Below are positions 1 through 7,620 of a DNA stretch of 64,000 nucleotides, piece after piece. Position 1 is the first letter of the stretch. Each line of letters opens with the position of its first letter. The DNA comes from Bacteroidales bacterium UBA4179. GTDB lineage: Bacteria; Bacteroidota; Bacteroidia; Bacteroidales; Dysgonomonadaceae. A model generated the notes under the pieces. That model made no database searches. It saw nothing but the letters and a program-made list of their open reading frames with translations, and had not been told where the DNA came from. The DNA is taken from contig DFUT01000009.1 in NCBI GenBank assembly GCA_002381125.1, positions 1 through 64,000 of the forward strand. The letters are read 5' to 3'. Both the position numbers and the translations under genes were made by a program.

Positions 1-52
1 TTAAATTTTATGTGTTAGCTTGCGATACATAACATATACACAAGTAAAAAAG

Positions 53-496
53 TTATTCCGAAATTACCTCAAAAGGAATCTCAACGGTAATTTCTTTATG
101 GAGTTTCACTATTGCCATATAGTTGCCAATCTCTTTTACCGGTTCTTTGATTGCGATAATTTTTCGGTCTATTTCAAACCCTTTTTCTCTAAGTGCATCG
201 GCAATCTGAATATTGGTGACAGATCCAAAAATTGTTCCGGTTGAACTGGTTTTTGCCCCAATTGTTAGGGATACATCGCGCATCTTATCGGCCATATCCT
301 GAGCTTCTGCTTTAAGTTGTTCCATTTTGTGTGCACGCTGTTTTTGTTTTTCTGCCAACATTTTTTTTGCCGATTCAGTAGCAATGTATGCTTTTCCCTG
401 AGGAATAAGGTAGTTGCGCGCATAACCATCTTTCACATTCACAATATCGTCCTTGTAGCCTAAGTTGGGTACATCTTCTTTTAATATTACTTCCAT
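53..496 (-). CDS. rplI: 50S ribosomal protein L9
   Basis: L9 binds 23S rRNA at the base of the L1 stalk and influences translational fidelity. The 147-residue product has the usual family length. The N-terminal RNA-binding domain carries the signature GYARNYLIPQGKA (residues 24-36). A long charged central helix (about 40-75) links it to the C-terminal domain, which has the GTIFGSVT motif. It is the last gene of the minus-strand order rpsF-rpsR-rplI, 16 bases after rpsR, and is presumably co-transcribed from the promoter upstream of rpsF. Confidence 0.98.
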   Translation of the reverse strand: MEVILKEDVPNLGYKDDIVNVKDGYARNYLIPQGKAYIATESAKKMLAEKQKQRAHKMEQLKAEAQDMADKMRDVSLTIGAKTSSTGTIFGSVTNIQIADALREKGFEIDRKIIAIKEPVKEIGNYMAIVKLHKEITVEIPFEVISE

Positions 497-512
497 AATT
501 GAATTCTCCTTT

Positions 513-779
513 TTATTTCATTAAATCGGTTACGTACGGAAGCAAAGCTATGTGACGCGCTCTTTTCACTGCTTGTGCAACACGACGCTGAAATTTGAGT
601 GATGTCCCGGTGATTCGGCGCGGCAATATTTTGCCTTGCTCATTTAAGAATTTCTTCAGAAATTCGGGATCTTTGTAATCGATATATTTGATCCCATTTT
701 TTTTGAATCGACAATATTTTTTCTTTTTAATGTCCACTGCGAGTGGAGTTAGATATCTGATTTCCGATTGTTTAGCCAT
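513..779 (-). CDS. rpsR: 30S ribosomal protein S18
   Basis: S18 binds 16S rRNA as a heterodimer with S6 on the small-subunit platform. The 88-residue product has the conserved core RRITGTSLKFQRRVAQAVKR followed by ARHIALLPYVTD near the C-terminus. It starts 3 bases after the rpsF stop and precedes rplI, the usual bacterial order. In Bacteroidota ribosomes S6, S18 and S21 are reported to help hide the anti-Shine-Dalgarno tail, which fits the weak ribosome-binding sites here; that is family knowledge and not visible in this gene. Confidence 0.98.
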   Translation of the reverse strand: MAKQSEIRYLTPLAVDIKKKKYCRFKKNGIKYIDYKDPEFLKKFLNEQGKILPRRITGTSLKFQRRVAQAVKRARHIALLPYVTDLMK

Positions 780-782
780 TTT

Positions 783-1199
783 TTAGTCCTCCTCTTGATC
801 TTCGGTTTCAAATTCATCTTCGATTACAGGGGCTGCTTTTTTGTGTGCAGCATGGGTTTCCTGAGTCTTTTGGTGTTTGTTGCCTCTTCTTTTTTCGGCA
901 TACTCCAAGGCAAATTTGTCTTGTTTGATCGTTAAGAAACGAATTACACGCTCGTCACGTCGAAAGTTTATTTCTAATTTTTCTATCACCGACGGATCGG
1001 CTTTGAACTCCATGAAGTAATAAAATCCGGTTGTTTTCTTTTGGATGGGATAAGCCAGTTTGCGCAATCCCCAATCTTCTTCGTTGATAATTTCCGCTCC
1101 TAATTCCGTAAGGAGGTTTTTGAATTTTTCAACCGCTTCCTTCATCTGTGCATCAGACAAAACGGGAGTTAAAATGAAAACGGTTTCATAATTGTTCAT
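783..1199 (-). CDS. rpsF: 30S ribosomal protein S6
   Basis: S6 is the S18 partner on the 30S platform. The 138-residue product starts MNNYETVFILTPVLSD and has the ferredoxin-like core with LAYPIQKKTTGFYYFMEF around residues 47-64. The last 40 residues form a His/Lys-rich then strongly acidic tail (EDEFETEDQEED) beyond the compact core, a commonly variable region. It is the first gene of rpsF-rpsR-rplI and has a strong Bacteroides-type promoter 56 bases upstream. I see no S6:S18-binding leader hairpin with the usual CCG loop in the short 5' leader. Confidence 0.97.
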   Translation of the reverse strand: MNNYETVFILTPVLSDAQMKEAVEKFKNLLTELGAEIINEEDWGLRKLAYPIQKKTTGFYYFMEFKADPSVIEKLEINFRRDERVIRFLTIKQDKFALEYAEKRRGNKHQKTQETHAAHKKAAPVIEDEFETEDQEED

Positions 1200-1254
1200 G
1201 CTGAATTGTTGTTTTTAGTTGTTTAAAAAATTTTTAATTCTAAAATTTAGGTTG

Positions 1255-1285
1255 CAAAGGTATAACAATAATTCTTGAATTCAAA
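1255..1285 (-). promoter_or_regulatory. Promoter of the rpsF-rpsR-rplI operon
   Basis: Read on the minus strand, the -33 element TTTG (1282-1285) is followed by 19 bases and the -7 element TACCTTTG (1255-1262). This matches the Bacteroides housekeeping sigma consensus TTTG-N19-TAnnTTTG exactly. Transcription would begin near 1248 and give a leader of about 50 bases before rpsF. Confidence 0.75.
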
Positions 1286-1346
1286 GATTTGTGTAGATTA
1301 AATTGTTTCGGTGATTCGAAGGGTTGAGGAATTTTTTGTTAGGTTT

Positions 1347-1976
1347 TTATTGCATACTCCATGTAAGAACATATGTTGGATGAACTTCGTAAAAGATATT
1401 GAATCGGCTTTTTTTGTTGGTCTTTGTTTCTTGTGCCGTTATAATGCCTTTTTTGGCGGGAATGAATTTGTCTAAGCGAAGGTGTTTCTTAAAGTCGATT
1501 TCTTCGACGTCCATAAGTTTAAACAGTGTTTCTTTTGCCGACCAATGAAGAAGCCTGTGAACCGATTTTTGTGATTCGTCGATAAATTCGTCTTCCGAAA
1601 TAAATTTTGAAGCAACATTGTGCACTCTTTCCGATATTTCCTCAATATCAATGCCTACTTTTTTATGCCTGTGAAGCAGAATGGCGGCATATTTATTCGT
1701 ATGCGAGATGCTTATGTTATACGAATTATCCATAAGATAGGGTTGCCCGTTGTTTTTGTGATAAACCATTTTTTCTTCGTTCAGCAAAAGGGAAAGCATA
1801 AGCCTTACCGATAACCATTCGATAATTCGTTTTTCGGATTTCATTTTTCTGATGTGCTTTATTGCTTCTTGTTGGAGGTTTTTCGGATACAATGCCAACA
1901 GCTCTTCCTTTGATTCCGTTATTTCCCAAATACCAAGAATGCAATTCTCATCGATATGTTGATTTCTAATAAGCAT
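1347..1976 (-). CDS. 4'-phosphopantetheinyl transferase superfamily protein
   Basis: The predicted enzyme transfers 4'-phosphopantetheine from coenzyme A to a carrier-protein serine. The 209-residue protein has the Sfp/AcpT-type hallmarks: the Mg-binding motif KVGIDIEEI near residue 111 and WSAKETLFKL near residue 145. The Sfp-like length suggests a two-lobed enzyme. It could serve the fatty-acid acyl carrier protein or a secondary-metabolite carrier; no synthase lies nearby, so the substrate is open. It starts 19 bases after the gldE stop and is probably the last gene of the ssb-gldE transcript. Confidence 0.88.
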   Translation of the reverse strand: MLIRNQHIDENCILGIWEITESKEELLALYPKNLQQEAIKHIRKMKSEKRIIEWLSVRLMLSLLLNEEKMVYHKNNGQPYLMDNSYNISISHTNKYAAILLHRHKKVGIDIEEISERVHNVASKFISEDEFIDESQKSVHRLLHWSAKETLFKLMDVEEIDFKKHLRLDKFIPAKKGIITAQETKTNKKSRFNIFYEVHPTYVLTWSMQ

Positions 1977-1995
1977 TTGTATAATGAAATCGAGG

Positions 1996-3351
1996 TTAAT
2001 TTTCTTTTTCTTTTTCTTTTTCTTTTTCTTTTTCTTTTTCTATCGGTATTGAATCAACCCGCACTTTGAGAATTCGCCGTTTGTTCATTTCTTCTATCTG
2101 GAATTTATAATTTTCAAAGACGATTGTTTCTTTTCGTTTCGGAAAATTTCCTTTGATTTCCAAGAGAAGTCCGGCGAGGGTTTCGGCTTCTTCTATAAAA
2201 TTTTCAAATTCATTTTGAGCGATTCCCGTAATTTTAAAAAAGTCTTCCAATGGTGTTTTCCCGTCAAAAATGTAAGCGCCGTCAGGGGCTACGGTATAGA
2301 ATGGTTTGTCTTCATCGTATTCGTCGCTGATATTGCCGACAATCTCTTCCAGAATATCTTCAAGTGTAACGATGCCGCTGGTACCTCCATATTCGTCCAC
2401 CACGATAGCAATGTGATTTTTGTTGGTGCGAAACTCTTCCAATAGATCGTCTATCCGTTTGCTCTCCGGCACGAAATAGGCCGGCCTGATAAGGGATTGC
2501 CAATAAAAATCTTCCGGTTTTTCGAGATGCGGCAACAGATCTTTCACATATAAAACACCTTTGATATAATCGGGATTATCTTCATAAACCGGGATTCGCG
2601 AATAACCGGCATCAATAATAAAATCAATTACCTTCCTAAAAGGGGTAGATATGTCGAGTGCTACCATATCGGCACGCGAAACCAAAATATCATTTGCCGT
2701 TTTGTCTTTAAATCGGATAATGCCTTTCAATATGTCTTTTTCTTGTTCGTGTGTGCTATCATCTGATGTGATCTCAAGCGCTTTTGAAAGTTTATCCATC
2801 GATATTTCGTGTTTTCGTTGTGTTGATTTATTGCAGATATTCGGCTTGATCAGTAAGTGGGAAATTGGCCGTAGTATATCGTTTACAACCTGAATAAAAG
2901 ATGCGTGACGCCTTGAAAATTTCCTCGGATCGGAGGATGCATAAAGTTTGGGCATGATCTCTACAAATATGAGAATTATGCCGGCAGCAATGCCAATCTC
3001 TCCAATATAATTCCATAAAGTTGGATTTGAAAAATAAGGCAGTCTATTTAATAAATAGAAGGTGAGAATTAAAATAACTACATTAAGGAATGTATATGCG
3101 ATACAAAGGGAGGTGGTCAATTCTTCGGTTTTGCTCAATAAAGAATCGATGCGAATGTCGTTTGGATGGGGAATATGGGTTAGATCCTTGTTTTTGTCTC
3201 TTGCAAGAGACAAAAAAGCCGCTTCAGACCCTGAAATTATAGCGTTCACAACTACAAGCAAAACAAGGAGAGCGAACAAAAAATAATCGGATACCGAAGG
3301 CTGTATGGCCAACATATTCGAGAAAATAAACAATAAAGGGTCAGGCTCCAA
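1996..3351 (-). CDS. gldE: GldE-type CNNM/CBS/CorC-domain membrane protein
   Basis: This 451-residue protein has an N-terminal CNNM (DUF21) domain with about three or four membrane segments (roughly residues 20-42, 78-100, 112-132), a CBS pair (about 205-325, with VVDEYGGTSGIVTLEDILEE) and a C-terminal CorC/HlyC domain. GldE is linked to gliding and type IX secretion in Bacteroidota and accompanies ssb and mutY, as here; the wider family includes Mg/Co efflux proteins. The extreme C-terminus is an oddity: a (KE)n run encoded by a hexanucleotide microsatellite directly before the stop. Whether this organism glides cannot be judged; the family also occurs in non-gliders. Confidence 0.88.
   Translation of the reverse strand: MEPDPLLFIFSNMLAIQPSVSDYFLFALLVLLVVVNAIISGSEAAFLSLARDKNKDLTHIPHPNDIRIDSLLSKTEELTTSLCIAYTFLNVVILILTFYLLNRLPYFSNPTLWNYIGEIGIAAGIILIFVEIMPKLYASSDPRKFSRRHASFIQVVNDILRPISHLLIKPNICNKSTQRKHEISMDKLSKALEITSDDSTHEQEKDILKGIIRFKDKTANDILVSRADMVALDISTPFRKVIDFIIDAGYSRIPVYEDNPDYIKGVLYVKDLLPHLEKPEDFYWQSLIRPAYFVPESKRIDDLLEEFRTNKNHIAIVVDEYGGTSGIVTLEDILEEIVGNISDEYDEDKPFYTVAPDGAYIFDGKTPLEDFFKITGIAQNEFENFIEEAETLAGLLLEIKGNFPKRKETIVFENYKFQIEEMNKRRILKVRVDSIPIEKEKEKEKEKEKEN
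2001..2040. repeat. Hexanucleotide microsatellite inside gldE
   Basis: Six perfect tandem copies of TTTTTC (2005-2040) follow a partial copy (2001-2004). On the minus strand this is (GAAAAA)n, coding for alternating Lys-Glu at the end of GldE. Because the unit is 6 bases, gain or loss of copies keeps the frame and changes only tail length. Confidence 0.95.
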
Positions 3352-3377
3352 GTGAGATAAATTAAATGAAACAAAAA

Positions 3378-3426
3378 GAGAATGTTTTAAAGCTATTTAG
3401 CTGAAATAACAGCTCAAAACATTCTC
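3378..3426 (-). terminator. Inverted repeat between ssb and gldE
   Basis: An 11-base arm GAGAATGTTTT (3378-3388) pairs exactly with AAAACATTCTC (3416-3426). A second small AGCT/AGCT pairing lies inside the loop. It sits just after the ssb stop and before the gldE start, so it may attenuate or stabilise the transcript between them. There is no clean T-run, so a true terminator is uncertain. Confidence 0.45.
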
Positions 3427-3447
3427 CACAAATTTACGATGATTTAT

Positions 3448-3885
3448 TTAAAATGGCAAATCATCTACTTCTGAATTTTCCTCCAAATCAGCATTTTGTC
3501 CGGAGTGCGAAGCATTCGTCGTCGTGTTGTTCACACTTTCTGTCTGCGGGTTTCTCCGGCTCAGAATTTCCAAAGTATCGGCATAAATTTCAGTAATGTA
3601 CCGTCTAATGCCGTTTTGGTCATCATATGAACGGGAACGGATTTTCCCTTCGACATAAACTTGTGTGCCTTTTCTTACGAATTTTTCCACAACTTGGGCT
3701 AATCCTCTCCAACAAACGATATTATGCCATTCAGTCCTTTCGGGTACTTGTGTGCCACTGGCAGTTGTATAACCTCTTTCGCTAGTAGCCAGCGGGAAAT
3801 TGGCTTTCACGCTGTCATTGTCAAAATACTTAACATCAGGATCTTTACCTACGTTTCCTACTAAAATAACTTTGTTTACCGACAT
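3448..3885 (-). CDS. ssb: Single-stranded DNA-binding protein
   Basis: SSB coats single-stranded DNA in replication, repair and recombination. The 145-residue product has an OB fold over residues 1-110 (start MSVNKVILVGNVGKDPDV, then TEWHNIVCWRGLAQVVEKFV and KGTQVYVEGKI). A short low-complexity linker leads to the acidic tip EVDDLPF, the docking peptide for partners such as PriA. The gene lies between mutY and gldE on the same strand, a conserved Bacteroidota arrangement. A -7 element TACTTTTG (3925-3932, minus strand) lies 40 bases upstream, so it probably has its own promoter. Confidence 0.97.
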   Translation of the reverse strand: MSVNKVILVGNVGKDPDVKYFDNDSVKANFPLATSERGYTTASGTQVPERTEWHNIVCWRGLAQVVEKFVRKGTQVYVEGKIRSRSYDDQNGIRRYITEIYADTLEILSRRNPQTESVNNTTTNASHSGQNADLEENSEVDDLPF

Positions 3886-3964
3886 AACTTGAAGTTTTTA
3901 ATTAAAAATATTTTCCTGTAGAAACAAAAGTAGTAAAAGTTTCATAAATCGCAACACTTCGGCG

Positions 3965-5035
3965 TTAAAATTTTTCCAAATATTTATGGATCAATCGAGA
4001 GACCGGAAAATCGGAGATATTGTCGATAGGGATTTTTTGAAATCCGTTCGATAATGAAAAATTTTCCGATGCCGGTATTTTAGCTTCGTAAAAATCGGTA
4101 TAAATGATTTGATGCGAAAGCATATGTTTTATATGCAACTTGTGGGTGAATACGATGGAGCGATTTTCCTTGAATATTCGGCAAAAAGCTTCTGTGTTTT
4201 GCAATTCCGGGAAGGTAGAAGATGTAGGTGTCTCGATTAGCGGAAATTCGTATAGATTTTTCCAGATATCGTTCGCTTCTCTTTTGCGAATATAAGTATG
4301 ATTGTTGTAAACGATGTGAAAATAGTGAAAGTAGCGCTTTGTTGTTTTTGTGGATTTATTTTTTACAGGATATTTCGATACGGCATTTTTTGCAAAAGCC
4401 AGGCAATGGGCTTGCAGGGGACATTCGGCACATTTGGGTTGTTTGGGCTTGCAAAGCGTTGCCCCGAAATCCATGATAGCCTGGTTGTGGATATCGGGAT
4501 GTTGCGGATCTAAAATTGTTTGGGCAATCTCTGCAATTGTTTTCTTGCCTCGCGCCGTATCGACAGGTTCGTCAATCATAAACAAACGGGATATCACGCG
4601 CAATACATTGCCGTCTATTACGGCAAACGGAGCGCGATAGGCTATGGACATGATTGCTGCTGCGGTATATTCTCCTACTCCTTTAAGAGAAAGAATGTCG
4701 GGATATTTTTTTGGGAATTCACCATGAAAACATTCTTCTATTTGTTTTGCTGCTGCATGAAGGTTGCGTGCCCGCGAATAATATCCCAATCCTTGCCATT
4801 GTTTTAGCACATCTTCTTCGGATGCTTCTGCCAGCGCTTTTATGTTTGGAAACCGACGGATGAATCGCACGAAATAATCGTAGCCTTGATTTACGCGGGT
4901 TTGCTGCAAAATAACTTCCGATATCCAAATGATATATGGGTCGTTTGTCTCCCTCCAAGGGAGCTCGCGTTTGTTTTTTTCATACCAGTGTTGTAGTGTA
5001 TTGCTTATCGCGAAAAAGTTGGACTGCTCCATCAT
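3965..5035 (-). CDS. mutY: A/G-specific adenine DNA glycosylase
   Basis: MutY removes adenine mispaired with 8-oxoguanine. The 356-residue protein has the HhH-GPD glycosylase domain with catalytic Glu40 (ISEVILQQTR), the hairpin LKGVGEYTAAA and catalytic Asp141 (AVIDGNVLRV). The 4Fe-4S loop has Cys195, 202, 205 and 211 in C-x6-C-x2-C-x5-C spacing. The C-terminal 130 residues fit the NUDIX-like domain that reads the oxoG strand. All key residues are present. A possible -7 box TATATTTG (5134-5141, minus) lies about 100 bases upstream, in the divergent region shared with the HU gene. Confidence 0.96.
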   Translation of the reverse strand: MMEQSNFFAISNTLQHWYEKNKRELPWRETNDPYIIWISEVILQQTRVNQGYDYFVRFIRRFPNIKALAEASEEDVLKQWQGLGYYSRARNLHAAAKQIEECFHGEFPKKYPDILSLKGVGEYTAAAIMSIAYRAPFAVIDGNVLRVISRLFMIDEPVDTARGKKTIAEIAQTILDPQHPDIHNQAIMDFGATLCKPKQPKCAECPLQAHCLAFAKNAVSKYPVKNKSTKTTKRYFHYFHIVYNNHTYIRKREANDIWKNLYEFPLIETPTSSTFPELQNTEAFCRIFKENRSIVFTHKLHIKHMLSHQIIYTDFYEAKIPASENFSLSNGFQKIPIDNISDFPVSRLIHKYLEKF

Positions 5036-5050
5036 TTGTTATTTGCGGGG

Positions 5051-5073
5051 TGAATTGATTTGAATTGATTTGA
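5051..5073. repeat. 10-base direct repeat upstream of mutY
   Basis: TGAATTGATT occurs twice in tandem (5051-5060, 5061-5070) followed by TGA. It lies 16 bases upstream of the mutY start. The rest of the 339-base mutY/HU intergenic region (5036-5374) is AT-rich and holds only the two divergent promoters. Confidence 0.8.
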
Positions 5074-5291
5074 TGCTTCCAATTAAACGTTTTGATTTTT
5101 TGGGAAGAATCCAAAAGATGTTGAAGTTTCGAACAAATATAGCGAATTAACCCCAATTTTATCTTGGCTCAACGAAGAAAATGTCAACCGGCATTGAATT
5201 TTTATTTTTCGATTTAACGACCGCAATAGCGTTTTTGGAGTGTGGAAAAAAAGGTGAATTCCAAAAAAAACGAAAATGATCGTGTTTTATT

Positions 5292-5321
5292 TTTGAGCTT
5301 GGAAAAAAAGCTATATATTTG
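5292..5321 (+). promoter_or_regulatory. Promoter of the HU-rng cluster
   Basis: TTTG (5292-5295), 18 bases, then TATATTTG (5314-5321): both elements of the Bacteroides consensus. Predicted start near 5327 gives a leader of about 47 bases. Confidence 0.7.
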
Positions 5322-5374
5322 CAATCCAAAAAATTACTATCGTTGTTTTTTTATTTAACAAAAAAAATTGTATT

Positions 5375-5659
5375 ATGACCAAAGCAGATATCGTAAATGA
5401 AATTGCCAAGAATACCGGAATTGATAAAGCATCGGTTTTGGCAACAATTGAATCTTTCATGGATGTAGTAAAAGATTCGTTGGCTAATAATGAAAATGTG
5501 TATTTAAGAGGTTTTGGCAGCTTTATTGTGAAAAAAAGAGCACAAAAAACAGCCCGAAATATTTCCAAAAACACTACTATCATCATTCCCGAGCATTATA
5601 TTCCGGCATTTAAACCGGCAAAAAGTTTTGTGGCTAAAGTAAAAGAGAATGTGAAGTGA
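5375..5659 (+). CDS. HU/IHF family DNA-binding protein
   Basis: A 94-residue histone-like protein that bends and compacts DNA as a dimer. It starts MTKADIVNEIAKNTGID and contains the dimer-core motif LRGFGSF and the arm-base motif FKPAKSF near the C-terminus, so the fold is complete. The surface is basic. It heads a plus-strand cluster with the 30-residue basic protein and RNase G/E, an order often kept in Bacteroidales. Family members cannot be split into HU or IHF subunits by eye, so no symbol is given. Confidence 0.95.
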   Translation: MTKADIVNEIAKNTGIDKASVLATIESFMDVVKDSLANNENVYLRGFGSFIVKKRAQKTARNISKNTTIIIPEHYIPAFKPAKSFVAKVKENVK

Positions 5660-5714
5660 TAATACAAATATTTTTCAATCAAACATATACATAACAATTT
5701 AAAAAAAAGAAGAT

Positions 5715-5807
5715 ATGCCAAGCGGAAAAAAAAGAAAAAGGCATAAGATGGCTGTCCATAAAAGAAAAAAAAGACTTAGAAAAAACAGGCATAAGAAGAG
5801 GAAATAA
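5715..5807 (+). CDS. 30-residue AURKAIP1/COX24-domain small basic protein
   Basis: A tiny ORF reads MPSGKKRKRHKMAVHKRKKR followed by LRKNRHKKRK and a stop. About two thirds of the residues are Lys, Arg or His. The pattern KxRKRHKMxxHKRKKRLRKNRxK is the core of the AURKAIP1/COX24 (DUF1713) family, whose mitochondrial member mS38 is a small-subunit ribosomal protein; bacterial members are likewise thought to bind rRNA. It lies 55 bases after the HU gene and 151 before rng, and an A-rich stretch precedes the ATG, as is usual for Bacteroidota starts. It is easily missed because of its length. Family call is from the recognised motif, not from a search. Confidence 0.85.
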   Translation: MPSGKKRKRHKMAVHKRKKRLRKNRHKKRK

Positions 5808-5958
5808 CCTGTTGGGTTTTTTCGGCACAGCATAAGAACAAACTTAAAAACTTTTTTGCAACGAGTTTGTTCTTTGTATATATTAAAGTAGGTTCTAGCG
5901 AGAACCAAATTCTTCTGAGACAGAAGTTTATGAAAAGAACATTTAAAATATTAAAATT

Positions 5959-7527
5959 GTGGTAAGCGAACTTGTTGTAGATGTTCAACCCAAAGAGATT
6001 ACCATTGCGGTTCTTGAGAACAAGAAATTGGTAGAATTACAAAAAGAAAAGCGCGATGAATCTTATGCGGTTGGCAACATCTATTTGGGGCGGGTTAAAA
6101 AATTGATGCCCGCTCTCAATGCTGCATTTGTGGATGTAGGATACAAAAAGGACGCTTTTCTTCACTATTTAGATCTAGGGGCAGAATTTAATTCGGTTTT
6201 ATATTATCAGAAGTTAGTCGGAAATAAGAAAAAAACACCGCAGGTTCAAAAAATGAAACTGCAGCCTAATATCGACAAAAGTGGCAGTATAACCGACGTT
6301 TTGAAAGTGGGTCAAGAAATTCTTGTACAGATTGCCAAAGAACCCATTTCAACCAAAGGTCCACGATTGACCGCTGAAATTTCTTTTGCCGGTCGTTTTC
6401 TGGTACTGATTCCGTTTATTGACAGAGTTTCGGTATCGCAAAAAATAAAATCACGCGAAGAGCGTGCCCGTTTACGACAACTTGTACAGAGTATAAAACC
6501 CAAAAATTTCGGTGTGATTATTCGTACCAATGCCGAAGGAAAACGTGTTGCTGAACTTGATGCCGAGCTCAAATTGTTGATGCAGAAGTGGGAAGATACG
6601 AGTAGCAAGTTGTCGAAAGCAAGGGCACCCGCACTCCTTTATGAGGAAACCTCGCGAACGGTTGCCTTGCTTCGCGATATTTTTGATCCCTCTTTCGAAC
6701 ACATCCATGTTAATGACAAAGACGTAGCCAAACAAATTGCCGATTATGTAGGTCTTATTGCACCAAACAAGCGAGATATCGTCAAACTTTATACAGGTGC
6801 GTTGCCTATTATGGACAATTTTGGCGTTACGAAACAAATCAAACAACTTTTTGGGAAAACGGTCACATTCAAGAACGGCGCTTATCTGATTATCGAGCAC
6901 ACCGAAGCGTTGCATGTTATCGATGTAAATAGCGGAAACCGAAACAAATCGTCACTCGGACAGGAGGACCATGCATTTGCCGTAAACGTGGCTGCGGCCG
7001 AAGAAATTGCCCGTCAATTGCGTTTGCGTGATATGGGAGGAATTATTGTGATCGATTTCATCGATATGATCAAGGGTGAACATCGAAACGATTTGCTGGT
7101 TAAAATGCAAGATTTTATGGCTCAAGATAGAGCCAAGCACAATATTTTGCCTCTAAGTAAATTCGGATTAATGCAAATTACCCGTCAACGTGTGCGCCCC
7201 GAAATAGAAGTTGCGACCAGTGAGGTTTGCCCCACTTGTTTTGGTAAAGGCAAGATCAAATCGTCTCTTTTGTTTACCGACACACTGGAAGGTAAAATCG
7301 ATTATTTGGCCAATAAGCTCAAAGTGAAGAAATTTAGTCTGCATATTCATCCCTATGTGGCAGCGTATGTAGAAAGGGGGCTATTTTCGTTGAAGCATCA
7401 ATGGAAGAAAAAATACAATGTAAACTTAAAAATTATTCCGGATCAGAGTCTCGGATTTTTAGAATATGTATTTTACGATAAAGATGGAAACGAAATAGAC
7501 CTCAAAGAAGAAGTTGAAATGAAATGA
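5959..7527 (+). CDS. rng: Ribonuclease G/E family endoribonuclease
   Basis: Processes rRNA and degrades mRNA by cleavage in single-stranded AU-rich RNA. The 522-residue protein has an N-terminal S1 domain (about 36-130, interrupted by a Lys-rich insertion at 80-105), the catalytic region with Asp322 (HVIDVNSGN) and Asp366 (IVIDFIDM), and the Zn-link CPTC (Cys424, Cys427) used for oligomerisation. It lacks the long C-terminal scaffold of E. coli RNase E, so it is RNase G-like in size. Translation starts at GTG (5959) because VSELVVDVQPKEI is the conserved N-terminus and no ATG precedes it in frame. Confidence 0.95.
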   Translation: MVSELVVDVQPKEITIAVLENKKLVELQKEKRDESYAVGNIYLGRVKKLMPALNAAFVDVGYKKDAFLHYLDLGAEFNSVLYYQKLVGNKKKTPQVQKMKLQPNIDKSGSITDVLKVGQEILVQIAKEPISTKGPRLTAEISFAGRFLVLIPFIDRVSVSQKIKSREERARLRQLVQSIKPKNFGVIIRTNAEGKRVAELDAELKLLMQKWEDTSSKLSKARAPALLYEETSRTVALLRDIFDPSFEHIHVNDKDVAKQIADYVGLIAPNKRDIVKLYTGALPIMDNFGVTKQIKQLFGKTVTFKNGAYLIIEHTEALHVIDVNSGNRNKSSLGQEDHAFAVNVAAAEEIARQLRLRDMGGIIVIDFIDMIKGEHRNDLLVKMQDFMAQDRAKHNILPLSKFGLMQITRQRVRPEIEVATSEVCPTCFGKGKIKSSLLFTDTLEGKIDYLANKLKVKKFSLHIHPYVAAYVERGLFSLKHQWKKKYNVNLKIIPDQSLGFLEYVFYDKDGNEIDLKEEVEMK

Positions 7528-7559
7528 TATTCCTTGTGGAATAAAATGGAGAAATAGGC

Positions 7560-7597
7560 AAAAAACCGACATTGCATTTTGTAGTGCCGGTTTTTTG
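7560..7597. terminator. Bidirectional terminator between rng and priA
   Basis: An imperfect inverted repeat has an A-run and AACCGACATT on the left and AGTGCCGG then a T-run on the right, with two non-Watson-Crick positions in the stem. It lies between the convergent ends of rng and priA and can serve both directions. Confidence 0.75.
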
Positions 7598-7620
7598 TGT
7601 TTTTAAGGGCAATCCAATTG

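Noticed and set aside
1200..1254. S6:S18-binding RNA leader before rpsF
   Set aside because: The short leader has no hairpin with the conserved CCG loop; only weak AT pairing is possible.
2001..2040. Hexamer tract as a phase-variation switch
   Set aside because: A 6-base unit inside the coding end cannot shift the frame, so on/off switching by slippage is excluded; only tail length changes.
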